The position numbers and the translations under genes were made by a program. A stretch of DNA of 64,000 nt, from the NCBI RefSeq assembly GCF_002531575.1, contig NZ_NWTI01000003.1:372001-436000 (forward strand). Reading direction: 5' to 3'. Source of the stretch: Bradyrhizobium sp. Y36. GTDB lineage: Bacteria > Pseudomonadota > Alphaproteobacteria > Rhizobiales > Xanthobacteraceae. This document shows, in pieces, positions 8,824-18,638 of this stretch. Within the stretch, counting starts at the first letter, position 1; each line of letters opens with the position of its first letter. The notes below the pieces were generated by a model. That model made no database searches. It had not been told where the DNA came from and saw only the letters and a program-made list of their open reading frames with translations.

Positions 8824-9597
8824 CTACCAGCAAGTGTAGCCGCCATCCACCAGCACGATACTGCCGGTCATCAGGCTCGCGGCCTCCGACGAGAGGAACA
8901 GCACGACCGAGGCGATCTCCTCGACCTGACCCATCCGCGCCATCGGCGTGCCGCCGATCCAGGCGTCGTACATCTTCGGATTGCTCTTCACGAAGGCGTT
9001 GAGGGGCGTTTCGATATAGGTCGGCGCCACCGCGTTGACGCGGATGCCCCGCGCGCCCCATTCGGCAGCGAGCGACTTGGTGAGATGATGCACGCCGGCC
9101 TTGGAGGCGTTGTAGAAGCACTGCTCCTGCGGCTTGTTGACGATGAAACCGGACATCGAGCCGACATTGACGATGGCGCCGCTTTTCGCCTTCAGCATGT
9201 GCTTGCCGAATTCGCGGCAGCACCAGAACGTGCCATTGAGGTTGACATCGATGACGTTGAGCCAGTGCTCGTCGGCAACCGTCTCGGCCGGCGTTTCGCT
9301 GCGGGCGATGCCGGCATTGTTGACGAGAATGTCGACCTTGCCGTGGCGGGCGACGAGGTCGTTCGCGACCTCCGCCACGCGCTTGGTGTCGGTCACGTCC
9401 ATGATCGCGGTCTCGATGTCAAAGCCCTTGGCCTTCAGCGTGGCCTTGGCGCTCTCGGCGAACTTGCTGTCGCGATCGCCAATGACGACCCTGGCACCTG
9501 CTTCGGCCAGCGCTTCCGCGCAGGCGAGCCCGATGCCCTGCCCGCCGCCGGTGATGAACGCGGTCTTGCCGCTCAGCTTGAATTTTTCCAGGTACAT
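8824..9597 (-). CDS. Short-chain polyol dehydrogenase (galactitol/arabitol-dehydrogenase type)
   Basis: 257 residues, classical SDR. NAD(P)-binding TGGGQGIG near residue 15, NNAG near 90, catalytic Ser in VGSMSG and the YNASK dyad. The C-terminus DGGYTCW and the VNVGSMSGFIVNKPQ segment resemble galactitol-type polyol dehydrogenases. Oxidises a sugar alcohol to a ketose in the cytoplasm. The start at 9597 gives the usual MYLEKFKLSGKTAFITG N-terminus; upstream in-frame codons fall in the preceding gene. Between transporter ATPase and pentulose kinase in one operon. Confidence 0.88.
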   Translation of the reverse strand: MYLEKFKLSGKTAFITGGGQGIGLACAEALAEAGARVVIGDRDSKFAESAKATLKAKGFDIETAIMDVTDTKRVAEVANDLVARHGKVDILVNNAGIARSETPAETVADEHWLNVIDVNLNGTFWCCREFGKHMLKAKSGAIVNVGSMSGFIVNKPQEQCFYNASKAGVHHLTKSLAAEWGARGIRVNAVAPTYIETPLNAFVKSNPKMYDAWIGGTPMARMGQVEEIASVVLFLSSEAASLMTGSIVLVDGGYTCW

Positions 9598-9616
9598 GAT
9601 CGTATTCCGTTTCTTG

Positions 9617-10624
<1,008 letters not shown>

Positions 10625-10638
10625 GATCCGGCAGCCCT

Positions 10639-11469
10639 TTACTTCACCGCGCCAAAGGTCAGCCCGCGCACGAGCTGCTTCTGGCTGAACCAACCGAGGA
10701 CGAGAATGGGCGCGATCGCCAGCGTGGAGGCCGCCGACAGTTTGGCCCAGAACAGCCCTTCAGGGCTGGAATAGGATGCGATGAACGTGGTGAGTGGCGC
10801 TGCGTTCGAGGTCGATAGGTTCAGCGTCCAGAACGCCTCGTTCCAGGCCAGGATCAGGTTCAGCAGCAGCGTCGATGCCAGCCCCGGTATGGCCATCGGC
10901 GTCAAGACGTAGACCAGTTCGCGGCCGATGGTGGCGCCGTCCATGCGCGCGGCTTCCAGGATGTCGCGCGGGATCTCCTTGAAATACGTGAACAGCATCC
11001 AGATGACGATCGGCAGATTGCCGAGGCACAGGATGAAGACGAGGCCGATGCGGGAATCCAGCAGACCGAACGTCTTGTAGATCAGATAGATCGGCACCAG
11101 CACGCCAACCGGCGGCATCATCTTGGTCGAGAGCATCCAGAGCAGGATGTCCTTGGTACGCTTGGTCGGGGAGAACGCCATCGACCACGCCGCGGGGATC
11201 GCGATCAGGAGCGCAATGAGCGTTGAGCCGCCGGCGATGATGATCGAGTTCGTCGCGTGCAGGAGATAGTCGCTGCGCTCTTGCACGGTCGCATAGTTTT
11301 CCGTGGTCCAGTGGAAGAACAGGAAGGACGGCGGGATGGCGAAGGCCTCGAGTTCGGTCTTGAAGCTTGTCAGCACCATCCAGAGGATCGGGAAGAAGAT
11401 CAGGAAGCCGAAGAACCAGGCCCCGATCGTCGAGACCACCACGTGCCGCGTCGTCGCCATCCGTGCCAT
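10639..11469 (-). CDS. smoG: Sugar/polyol ABC transporter permease (MalG/SmoG-like)
   Basis: 276 residues, six predicted membrane helices. The EAA loop [20 protein letters not shown] lies near residue 190 and [11 protein letters not shown] matches the MalG-type C-terminal motif. Three bases downstream of the partner permease. A GGAGG sequence about ten bases before ATG 11469 supports the start. Forms the membrane channel with the upstream SmoF-like protein. Confidence 0.92.
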   Translation of the reverse strand: MARMATTRHVVVSTIGAWFFGFLIFFPILWMVLTSFKTELEAFAIPPSFLFFHWTTENYATVQERSDYLLHATNSIIIAGGSTLIALLIAIPAAWSMAFSPTKRTKDILLWMLSTKMMPPVGVLVPIYLIYKTFGLLDSRIGLVFILCLGNLPIVIWMLFTYFKEIPRDILEAARMDGATIGRELVYVLTPMAIPGLASTLLLNLILAWNEAFWTLNLSTSNAAPLTTFIASYSSPEGLFWAKLSAASTLAIAPILVLGWFSQKQLVRGLTFGAVK

Positions 11470-11472
11470 GTG

Positions 11473-12345
11473 TCATGCCTCCAGATTGCGTCCGACAATG
11501 CGGACGAGGAAGAAGGCAACGATATTGGCGATCACCACGGCAACAAGGCCGCCCGCGGACGCGCTGCCGACGTCGAACTGGATCAGTGCCTGCGAATAGA
11601 TCAGGAAGGCGATGTTGGTCGTTTGCAGGCCCGGCCCGCCGCCGGTGGTGACGAAGATCTCGGCGAACACGGTCAGCAGGAAGATGGTCTCGATCAGGAT
11701 CACCACCGTGATCGGCCGCGCCAGATGCGGCAGCGTGATGTAGATGAAGGTCGAGATCGGGCGGGCGCCGTCCATCTCGGCCGCTTCCTTCTGCTCCTCG
11801 TCGAGCGACTGCAGCGCGGTGAGCAGGATCAGCGTCGCGAAGGGCAGCCACTGCCACGTCACGATCAGGATCACCGCAAACAGCGGCACGTCGTTGAACC
11901 AGTCGATCGGCGTCAGGCCAAACAGCGAGGCCAGCCAGGCGAACAGGCCGGAAACCGGATGCATCAGCAGGTTCTTCCAGACCAGAGCGCTCACCGTGGG
12001 CATTACGAAGAACGGGGCGATCACCATCAGTCGCACGAAATTGCGCCCGATCACCGGCTGATCCATCAAGAGCGCCAGGGGAGTGCCGAGCAGGATCGTC
12101 AGCGCCAGCACCGAGCCGACCAGCACCAGCGTGTTCTGGAGCGAGGCCAGGAATGCGGGATCGGTGAGGAAGTAGCGGAAGTTCTCCAGACCGACGAAGG
12201 ATTCCGAGCCGGGATCGAGCAGGCTGTAATGCAGCGTCGAGAAATAGATCGTCAGCGCCAACGGGACGATCATCCAGATGAACAGCAGCCCGACGGCCGG
12301 CGCCAGGAGCGCACGCGCCAGAAACTGCGTCTGTCGGGTTGCCAT
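11473..12345 (-). CDS. smoF: Sugar/polyol ABC transporter permease (MalF/SmoF-like)
   Basis: 290 residues with an N-terminal membrane segment and five further helices. An EAA-type loop EAAEMDGARPISTFIYITLP is visible near residue 190. ATG 12345 has AAGGAG nine bases upstream. A 146-base gap with a hairpin and a palindromic repeat separates it from the upstream binding-protein gene, which probably lets the binding protein be made in excess. Confidence 0.92.
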   Translation of the reverse strand: MATRQTQFLARALLAPAVGLLFIWMIVPLALTIYFSTLHYSLLDPGSESFVGLENFRYFLTDPAFLASLQNTLVLVGSVLALTILLGTPLALLMDQPVIGRNFVRLMVIAPFFVMPTVSALVWKNLLMHPVSGLFAWLASLFGLTPIDWFNDVPLFAVILIVTWQWLPFATLILLTALQSLDEEQKEAAEMDGARPISTFIYITLPHLARPITVVILIETIFLLTVFAEIFVTTGGGPGLQTTNIAFLIYSQALIQFDVGSASAGGLVAVVIANIVAFFLVRIVGRNLEA

Positions 12346-12361
12346 CGTTGGCTTCTCCTTC

Positions 12362-12420
12362 AGAGCGTTTTCGAGCGAAGTGGAGACCGGTTCGCGGGAG
12401 GAAAACGCGTCAAAATGAAA
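12362..12420. repeat. Dispersed palindromic intergenic element (GCGTTTTC...GAAAACGC)
   Basis: GCGTTTTC (12365-12372) pairs with GAAAACGC (12401-12408) around a 28-base loop. The whole stretch resembles an intergenic repeat I recognise from Bradyrhizobium/Rhizobiales genomes. Only one copy is seen here, so the repeat status is from memory, not from the window. Confidence 0.5.
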
Positions 12421-12434
12421 CCTCGGGAAGAAGG

Positions 12435-12460
12435 CGGCCATCCATAGCTCTGGATGGCCG
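12435..12460 (-). terminator. Intra-operon hairpin after the polyol binding-protein gene
   Basis: CGGCCATCCA (12435-12444) and TGGATGGCCG (12451-12460) form a perfect 10-bp stem with a 6-base loop, 32 bases downstream of the binding-protein stop. No U-run follows, so partial attenuation or protection of the upstream mRNA is likelier than full termination. Confidence 0.6.
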
Positions 12461-12491
12461 CAAGTCGGAGCTCAGGAGGTCGAGCTCGGGG

Positions 12492-13805
12492 TCACTTGAT
12501 GTAGCCGGCGCGCTTCATTTCCCGCTCGGTCGCCGATTGCGCCGCGGTGAGCGCGGCATCGACCGTCATCGAGCCCGCAAGCGCGGCCGAAAATTGCTGG
12601 CCGACCTGGGTGCCGATGCCCTGGAATTCGGGGATTGCAGCGTATTGCACGCCGACGTAAGGCACCGGCTTCACCGTGGGCTTGTTCGGATCAGCCGCGT
12701 CGATCGAGGCCAGCGTCAGTTTCGCGAACGGCGCGACCTTCAGATAGTCCTCGTTCTTGTAGAGCGAGGTGCGCGTGCCCGGCGGCACGTTGGCCCAGCC
12801 CTCCTTCGACGCCACGAGCTTGGTGTAATCCTTGCTGGTTGCCCAGGCGATGAACTTCTCGGCCGCTTCCGCCTTCTTGGAGCCGGCGGGGATTGCGAGG
12901 TTCCAGGCCCACAGCCAGTTGGCGTTCTTGCCGAGCCCGGTGTTGGGCGCGAGCGCAAAGCCGACCTTGTCGGCAACCTTGGAATCCTTGGGGTTGGTGA
13001 CAAAGGACGCCGCCACCGTCGCGTCGATCCACATCGCGCACTTGCCGGCGTTGAACAGCGCGAGGTTCTCGTTGAAGCCGTTGGAGCTTGCGCCGGGAGG
13101 CCCGGCTTCCTTCATCAGATTGACGTAGGTCGTGAGCGTCGCCTTCCATTCCGGCGTGTTGAACTGCGGCTGCCACTTCTCGTCGAACCAGCGCGCGCCG
13201 TAGGAATTGGCCATGGCCGAGAGGAACGCCATGTTCTCGCCCCAGCCGGCCTTGCCGCGCAGGCAGATGCCGTAGGTGCCGGCGCTCTTGTCGGTCAGCT
13301 TCTTGGCGGCGTCGATGACGAAGTCCCAGGTCGGCTTCTCCGGCATCTTCAGGCCGGCCTTGTCGAACAGGTCGGTACGGTACATCACCATCGAGCTCTC
13401 GCCGTAGAACGGCGCGGCGTAGAGCTTGCCGTCGGCGGAGACCGCGTCCTTGATCCTGGGCAGAAGGTCGGCGACGTCGTAATCGGCGCCGAGATTGGCG
13501 AGCGGCACCAGCCAGCCCTTCTTGGCCCAGATCGGCACCTCATAGGTGCCAATGGTGAGCACATCGAACTGACCGCCCTTGGTGGCGATGTCGGTGGTGA
13601 CGCGCTGGCGCAGCACGTTTTCCTCCAGCGTCACCCATTTCACCGAGATGTCGGGGTTCTTCTTGGTGAATTCGCTCGTCAGCCCCTGCATGCGGATCAT
13701 GTCGCCGTTGTTCACGGTGGCGATCGTCAGGGTCGTTTCGGCCATCGCGGGGACGGCCAGCAAAAGTGCAGACGCGCCGCAGACGGCGCCCAGGACATGT
13801 TTCAC
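12492..13805 (-). CDS. smoE: Sugar/polyol ABC transporter periplasmic binding protein (SmoE-like)
   Basis: 437 residues, family 1 extracellular solute-binding protein. It has a Sec signal peptide (MKHVLGAVCGASALLLAVPAMA, cleavage after AMA), then TLTIATVNNGDMIRMQGLTSEF, which starts the binding fold. It captures the ligand in the periplasm for SmoF/G/K. The neighbouring polyol dehydrogenase, pentulose kinase and fructokinase point to sorbitol/mannitol and/or pentitols as ligands; the exact ligand is not readable. Candidate SorC sites lie 25-60 bases upstream. Confidence 0.92.
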   Translation of the reverse strand: MKHVLGAVCGASALLLAVPAMAETTLTIATVNNGDMIRMQGLTSEFTKKNPDISVKWVTLEENVLRQRVTTDIATKGGQFDVLTIGTYEVPIWAKKGWLVPLANLGADYDVADLLPRIKDAVSADGKLYAAPFYGESSMVMYRTDLFDKAGLKMPEKPTWDFVIDAAKKLTDKSAGTYGICLRGKAGWGENMAFLSAMANSYGARWFDEKWQPQFNTPEWKATLTTYVNLMKEAGPPGASSNGFNENLALFNAGKCAMWIDATVAASFVTNPKDSKVADKVGFALAPNTGLGKNANWLWAWNLAIPAGSKKAEAAEKFIAWATSKDYTKLVASKEGWANVPPGTRTSLYKNEDYLKVAPFAKLTLASIDAADPNKPTVKPVPYVGVQYAAIPEFQGIGTQVGQQFSAALAGSMTVDAALTAAQSATEREMKRAGYIK

Positions 13806-13829
13806 GGTGACCTCCCCTCAACTCGCGTT

Positions 13830-13864
13830 TTGAGCATATGCCCACGCGTTGAGCGTATGTTCAA
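13830..13864. promoter_or_regulatory. Candidate SorC operator sites upstream of the polyol transporter operon
   Basis: TTGAGCATATG (13830-13840) and TTGAGCGTATG (13849-13859) are direct repeats 19 bases apart. The second extends to TTGAGCGTATGTTCAA (13849-13864), an interrupted palindrome TTGA-N8-TCAA, similar in style to known SorC-family (e.g. B. subtilis DeoR) operators. The core TGAGC-N4-GTTCA recurs upstream of the HAD/sorC unit. Confidence 0.55.
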
Positions 13865-13970
13865 TGGAGGGACCGGACTTGTCAAGCAGGCGCGGGGCCG
13901 TTCCATCAACTTATGAGTGCTGCAATGCGGGAGGGGTGGCAGGTGTCGCCCCGCCCTCACTGTCGTGTCC

Positions 13971-14085
13971 CGCGAAAGCGGGGCACCCAGCACTCCGTGA
14001 CGTCTATTGGTTTGCCTAAAGCGTGGCCGCGGCGTACTGGATCGTCCGCGCCAGTGCGCAGTTGCGCGCAAGGCGGACGATGACA
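13971..14085. repeat. Palindromic intergenic repeat
   Basis: Fills most of the 333-base gap between the binding-protein gene and the SorC gene. TGTCGTGTCCCGC...GGGGCACCCAG at the left is mirrored by CTGGATCGTCCGC...GCGGACGATGACA at the right. Same general design as the elements at 34407 and 40207. No gene was found in the gap apart from the operator region near 13830-13864. Confidence 0.6.
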
Positions 14086-14138
14086 GCGGAGCGAGCGGCG
14101 AGATCGTATGCCTCGCTGACGCTCGAAACCCGCCGGCC

Positions 14139-15089
14139 CTACCGCTCCAGGATCGCCCTTGCGGTCGTCTCGTCCGTGATCAACCCGTTGACCAGACCGC
14201 CGTTCAGGGCCGCCGCGATCGCCGGCACCTTGGCCGCGCCGATCGCGGCACCGATCGTCGTGGTCCTTGCCGGCACTTCCGGCGGAATGCTGGTGAGGCG
14301 CTTGTTGGTGCCGGCCTTGAGCAGACGACCCTTCGAATCATAGGCCCAGCCGGTGATCTCACCGATGGCGCCGAGCCGCATCATCTCGAATAATTCGTCG
14401 CGCGTGACGAAGCCGTCGATGTGAACCTGCGCCTTCTGGTCCATCTGGCCGATGCCGACGAGGCGCAAATCCGCCCTGGCCGCCACCGCCTTCACCTTGG
14501 CGATCGGCTCGATGCGGACCATCTTGTTGCGCTCGTCCTCGGACGACATCAGGAACGGCAGCGGCATCGGATAGTGCCGCGCCCCGGTGCGGTCCGCGAG
14601 CCGGCCGACGGTGTCGTAGAAGCTCGCCGAGCCGTCGGCGGAGATGGTGCCGACCAGCGAGACGATCTGGTGATTGGGCCGGTCGATCGGCGTGACGCGC
14701 TCGACGGCCGCGCGCACCGCCCGGCCGGTGCCGAGTGCGACGATCACGGGCGTTTCCGAGCGCAGCGTCGCATCGAGCAGATTGGCGCAGCGTTCGGCGA
14801 TGCCTGCCGTGGCCTGCGGGGCCGCAGGATCGGCCGGCACCACCTCGCAATGGACGAGGTCGAAACGCTCCTTCAGGCGCGCCGCGAGCTCCATGCAGGC
14901 GGCGATGGGATGTTCGAGCCGAAACGTGATGAGGCGCTCGGCAAGGCACAGCGACACCAGTCGCTGCGCCGATGCGCGCGAGACCTGCAGCATCTTCGCG
15001 ATCTCGTCCTGGGTGTGACCGGCGATGAAATAGAGCCAGCCGGCGCGCGCGGCGTCGTCGAGTCGCGACTTGTCGTTCTCGGCGGCCAT
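14139..15089 (-). CDS. SorC-family (DeoR-type sugar-binding) transcriptional regulator
   Basis: 316 residues. The N-terminal helix-turn-helix (HTQDEIAKMLQVSRASAQRL, about residues 23-42) is followed by a NagB-like sugar-phosphate-binding domain with IVALGTGRAVRAAVE and VSLVGTISADGSAS. Expected to bind a phosphorylated sugar and control the polyol operon. ATG 15089 has GGGAGG and GATGAGG upstream, overlapping the HAD stop. It sits directly after the HAD gene and just ahead of the transport operon, all on the minus strand. Activator or repressor mode is not readable. Confidence 0.9.
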   Translation of the reverse strand: MAAENDKSRLDDAARAGWLYFIAGHTQDEIAKMLQVSRASAQRLVSLCLAERLITFRLEHPIAACMELAARLKERFDLVHCEVVPADPAAPQATAGIAERCANLLDATLRSETPVIVALGTGRAVRAAVERVTPIDRPNHQIVSLVGTISADGSASFYDTVGRLADRTGARHYPMPLPFLMSSEDERNKMVRIEPIAKVKAVAARADLRLVGIGQMDQKAQVHIDGFVTRDELFEMMRLGAIGEITGWAYDSKGRLLKAGTNKRLTSIPPEVPARTTTIGAAIGAAKVPAIAAALNGGLVNGLITDETTARAILER

Positions 15090-15096
15090 GCGGGCC

Positions 15097-15759
15097 TCAT
15101 CCCTCCCAGAAATCGCCCATGCGCGCGAAGACCCGGTCCGCCCCCGCGCTCGACAATATAGCCGCTCCGTCGCGTCCGCGGTAATGGCTGCCGCCGACAA
15201 ATCCCCAGACCGTCATGCCGGCCGCCTTGCCGGCCTTGACGCCACTGACGCTGTCCTCGATCACCAGCGCGCGCTCGGGCGAGACGCGCATCTTCTCGGC
15301 TGCGTACAGGAAGAGATCCGGCGCCGGCTTGCCATGCCGGACCATTTGCGCGGTGTAGAGCCGCTCGCCGAAATGCGCCCGCAGGCCGGTGACGTCGAGC
15401 GAGAGCGCGACGCGGTCAAGGTCGCTGGACGAGGCCACGCAAAACGGCACGGACAGGTCGGACATCACGCCGGCAATGCCGGGAATCGGCTCAAGCGAAG
15501 CTGTGAATGTCGACAGCACCCGGGACTTCAGGCGCGGCAGAAAGCCGTCCGGCACGACCTGGCCCAAATCGCGAAAATGCTGCTCGATCGCCTTGGTGCT
15601 GCGGCCGAGAAAGAGTTCGAGCGCCTGCTCCAGGCTGAGCGCAATGCCGTACTCGGCCAGCACCTCGGACAGGCATCGGCAGCTCAACAGCTCGCTGTCG
15701 ACGAGCACGCCGTCGCAATCGAAGATGATCAGATCGGGTCTGGGCTGGCCTGGGTCCAT
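15097..15759 (-). CDS. HAD-superfamily sugar phosphatase / beta-phosphoglucomutase-like
   Basis: 220 residues, HAD subfamily IA. Motif I DCDGVLVDSE near residue 14 holds the nucleophile Asp and the acid/base Asp; motif II is ASSS, Lys lies in HGKPAPDLF, and motif IV is VIEDSVSG. The cap domain is helical. Members hydrolyse or isomerise sugar phosphates. With the SorC regulator and polyol genes, removal of a dead-end polyol or sugar phosphate is plausible (inference). It leads the short HAD-sorC unit. Confidence 0.85.
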   Translation of the reverse strand: MDPGQPRPDLIIFDCDGVLVDSELLSCRCLSEVLAEYGIALSLEQALELFLGRSTKAIEQHFRDLGQVVPDGFLPRLKSRVLSTFTASLEPIPGIAGVMSDLSVPFCVASSSDLDRVALSLDVTGLRAHFGERLYTAQMVRHGKPAPDLFLYAAEKMRVSPERALVIEDSVSGVKAGKAAGMTVWGFVGGSHYRGRDGAAILSSAGADRVFARMGDFWEG

Positions 15760-15772
15760 CCGGACATACGAT

Positions 15773-15801
15773 CATATACTCAAGATATGAGCAATAGTTC
15801 A
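15773..15801. promoter_or_regulatory. Candidate SorC operator upstream of the HAD/sorC unit
   Basis: TGAGCAATAGTTCA (15788-15801) shares TGAGC-N4-GTTCA with the site at 13850-13863. Immediately beside it, CATATACTCAA (15773-15783) is the reverse complement of TTGAGTATATG, a third copy of the TTGAGYRTATG half-site. It lies 14-42 bases upstream of the HAD start, a position suited to repression or autoregulation. Confidence 0.5.
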
Positions 15802-15832
15802 CTCAAGAGCGGAACGACGCGGGGTTTTGCCG

Positions 15833-17755
15833 CTATTGGTGCGCCACCTGCCGGTAGATCGCCGGCAGCGCGGCTGGCAGCCGCTTGATGTTGCCGACGA
15901 TCGCGTAGCCGCCGCGACCGAACAGGGTCGGGAAGTAGGATTGCGCGGTGGCGTCCACCGTGACGCCGAAGGCGGCGATGCCGAGCCGGCGCGCCTCTTG
16001 CACCGACTTGCGGGTGTCCTCGACCGCGAAGCGGCCCTCGTAATGATCGACGTCGTTCGGCTTGCCGTCGGTGAGGACGATCAGCAGCTTCTTGCGCTGC
16101 GGCTGGCGGGCAAGCTCGGCCGCGGCGTGGCGCACGGCCGCGCCGATGCGCGTGTAATAGCCGGGCTTCAACGCGCCGATGCGGCGCTCCACCGTCGCAC
16201 TCATCGGCTCGCCGAAGGCCTTGACCGTTTCGAGCCGCACCCAGGAGCGCCGGCGCGAGGTGAAGGTCAGGATGTTGTGGTGGTCACCGCAGGCCGAGAG
16301 CCCGTGGGCGAGCACCAGCAGCGCCTCCTTCTCGACGTCGAGCACGCGGTAGCCATCGACCCAGGCATCCGTCGACAGCGAGACGTCGACCAGCAGCGTG
16401 ACGGCGAGATCGTGCCCTTGCGGGCGCATCGCGACGTGGATGCGGTCGAGACCGCTGCCGCCGCTGCCGGCGCGGAGGTCGCATTGCGCGCGCACCAGCG
16501 CGTCGAGATCGAGGTCGTGTCCGTCGGCCTGCGCGCGCATCAGCTCGTGCCGCGGGCGCAGCACCTCGAAGCGGCGGCGCACCTGACGGATATGCCGGCG
16601 CGTGGCGTCGTCGGGCGTCCAGCTCTCCCCCTGCTCCGAGGCCCCCGCCGCAAGCACGCGGCAATGATCCGGCAGATAGGAGCCGCTGCGATAATCCCAT
16701 TCGGGATAGGTGAGATCCGCATTCAGCTTCGATGTGTCGAGGGCTTCCGGCGGCAGGTCGAGATCGAACTTGAACCGGCTCGCGGGCTTGCCGGTGCGGC
16801 GGCTGAGCGTGATCTCCTCGAGATCGTCGGCGGCCTTCTGCGCGTCCTCGTCATCGCTGTCGTCGGCGGGACGATCGACATTGACCATCTCGGCCATCGC
16901 GAGAATCTTCTCGAAACGATTGAGCACGAAAGGATCGCGGCGGTTGGCATTGTCCTCGCGCTCGCGGACGGCGAAGCGCTTGCGATTGTCATCGGCCGCG
17001 GCTTCAGCTCCCGGCGCGCACTCGTCCTCGCCGGCATGGGCGGGCGAGAGCTCGCGTGTCCAGCAATCCCCCCAGAGCGGGCACGGCAGGATCGAATGAT
17101 AGCCCGGCGGCGCCTTGTCGGGCAGCGGGCCCGTTCCCATCATTGCCGGCCACAGCTTGCCGGCAGGCGCCTTGCCGGTTCCGAGCAGGGCCAGCACGAT
17201 CTGCTCGACCTCCTGCTCGATGCGCGGCAGCGGGCGGCGAGGTCTGGCCTCGGCAGTTGCTGCGGCGAGCCTGGCGTAGTCGCCGACAAGGCCGGGGAAT
17301 TGCGTGAGCACCCAGACCGCCGTCTCGCTGGCCCGGCGCAACACCAGAAGATCCCGCCGCAGCGGATCGGCTTCCGTGATCGTCTCGATCGGCGCGGCTG
17401 CGAACCACGCCGCCAGCCAACGATAGAGCGCCGCGTTCAACGCGCGGTCGGGAAAGATCGAGATACGATCGGGAAGGAAGATGGTCGCGGCATCGCGGCC
17501 CGGCTGCTCCAATCGCTCGTCGCCAAGACCGATGCGCTGCCGCCAGCCGAGACGATGCCCCGACTTTCGGGCGCTTGCGCTTGCAATCTGCACCCCGGTC
17601 TCGCCGCCGAGCGCACGGAACATCACCGCGAGCCGGCCCCTCATGTCGGTCAGCGCGACAGCGTGATCGTCGTGGACCGGATAGCTCGCTGTGCCGCCGA
17701 CCATCCTGTGCCAGGCGCGACCGACCGTCTCCTCCAGTTCGAGGAAGTCGAGCAT
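15833..17755 (-). CDS. norD: Nitric oxide reductase activation protein NorD
   Basis: 640 residues, full length for NorD. A C-terminal von Willebrand A domain carries the MIDAS motif DVSLST near residue 465 and VLTDGKPND near 570. An acidic/helical N-terminal half precedes it. NorD works with the AAA+ ATPase NorQ to insert the FeB centre into NorB. Ten bases after norQ, closing the norCBQD unit. Confidence 0.94.
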   Translation of the reverse strand: MLDFLELEETVGRAWHRMVGGTASYPVHDDHAVALTDMRGRLAVMFRALGGETGVQIASASARKSGHRLGWRQRIGLGDERLEQPGRDAATIFLPDRISIFPDRALNAALYRWLAAWFAAAPIETITEADPLRRDLLVLRRASETAVWVLTQFPGLVGDYARLAAATAEARPRRPLPRIEQEVEQIVLALLGTGKAPAGKLWPAMMGTGPLPDKAPPGYHSILPCPLWGDCWTRELSPAHAGEDECAPGAEAAADDNRKRFAVREREDNANRRDPFVLNRFEKILAMAEMVNVDRPADDSDDEDAQKAADDLEEITLSRRTGKPASRFKFDLDLPPEALDTSKLNADLTYPEWDYRSGSYLPDHCRVLAAGASEQGESWTPDDATRRHIRQVRRRFEVLRPRHELMRAQADGHDLDLDALVRAQCDLRAGSGGSGLDRIHVAMRPQGHDLAVTLLVDVSLSTDAWVDGYRVLDVEKEALLVLAHGLSACGDHHNILTFTSRRRSWVRLETVKAFGEPMSATVERRIGALKPGYYTRIGAAVRHAAAELARQPQRKKLLIVLTDGKPNDVDHYEGRFAVEDTRKSVQEARRLGIAAFGVTVDATAQSYFPTLFGRGGYAIVGNIKRLPAALPAIYRQVAHQ

Positions 17756-17765
17756 GGGCGTGGCC

Positions 17766-18575
17766 TCACCCGATGACGGCGCGCGCGACGTCCAGCAGCG
17801 CCGCCTTCACGTCGGCGTCGTCGGTGAGCGGCTCGATCATGCCGGCCAGCACGGCGTCGGCGATCGGCATGCCCGCAGCGATCAGGGTCGCGCAATAGAC
17901 TACGAGCCGGGTCGAGACGCCCTCTTCCAGATCGTGGCCCTTGAGCGCGCGCAGCCGCCCAGCCAGCCCCACCAGCGGCCGCACGCGCTCCGGCGACAGC
18001 CCGCTTTCGGCGGACACGACGCCGATCTCGTGCTCTGGCGGCAGGAAATCGAATTCGATGGCGACGAAGCGCTGGCGCGTCGAGGGCTTCAAGGCCTTCA
18101 GCAGCGTCTGGTAGCCGGGATTGTAGGAGACGACGAGCATGAAGCTGTTCGGCGCCGCCAGCTCCTCGCCGGTGCGTTCCAGCGGCAGGATGCGGCGATC
18201 GTCGGTCAGCGGATGCAGCACGACGGTGACGTCCTTGCGTGCCTCCACGACCTCGTCGAGATAGCAGATGCCACCTTCGCGCACGGCGCGCGTCAGCGGA
18301 CCATCGGTCCATACGGTGTCGCCGCCCCTGAGCAGATAGCGGCCGGTGAGATCGGCGGCGGTCAGATCGTCGTGACAGGCGACGGTGTGAAGCGGCAGGC
18401 CCAGCCGCGCCGCCATATGCGCGACGAAGCGCGTCTTGCCACAGCCGGTCGGCCCCTTGAGCAGCACCGGCAGACGCCGCCGCCAGGCATGCTCGAAAAG
18501 CTCGCATTCGCGTCCGGATGGAACATAGGCCGGCAGCTCGGGCGCCGACGTCACCGTGTGAAGGGCAGCTTTCAT
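17766..18575 (-). CDS. norQ: Nitric oxide reductase activation AAA+ ATPase NorQ
   Basis: 269 residues, MoxR-class AAA+ protein. Walker A GPTGCGKT near residue 40, Walker B ICYLDEVVEA, sensor region VVSYNPGYQ. Cytoplasmic partner of the VWA protein NorD in maturation of NorCB. Separated from norB by a 63-base gap with a strong hairpin. Confidence 0.95.
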   Translation of the reverse strand: MKAALHTVTSAPELPAYVPSGRECELFEHAWRRRLPVLLKGPTGCGKTRFVAHMAARLGLPLHTVACHDDLTAADLTGRYLLRGGDTVWTDGPLTRAVREGGICYLDEVVEARKDVTVVLHPLTDDRRILPLERTGEELAAPNSFMLVVSYNPGYQTLLKALKPSTRQRFVAIEFDFLPPEHEIGVVSAESGLSPERVRPLVGLAGRLRALKGHDLEEGVSTRLVVYCATLIAAGMPIADAVLAGMIEPLTDDADVKAALLDVARAVIG

Positions 18576-18603
18576 GATGTCTCTCCGGACTTTCCAGGAA
18601 GGA

Positions 18604-18629
18604 GGCGGCCGCGACGAACCGCGGCCGCC
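18604..18629 (-). terminator. Intra-operon hairpin between norB and norQ
   Basis: GGCGGCCGCG (18604-18613) and CGCGGCCGCC (18620-18629) give a 10-bp all-GC stem with a 6-base loop, starting ten bases past the norB stop. No clear U-run. Probably lowers norQD expression relative to norCB or stabilises the norCB message. Confidence 0.6.
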
Positions 18630-18638
18630 CTTTCTCGT

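Noticed and set aside
15827..17776. A 649-codon open frame on the plus strand, opposite norD
   Set aside because: The minus strand encodes a full-length NorD with its MIDAS motif. The plus frame is rich in Arg/Ala/Gly/His with no recognisable domain, as expected for an antisense shadow in GC-rich DNA.
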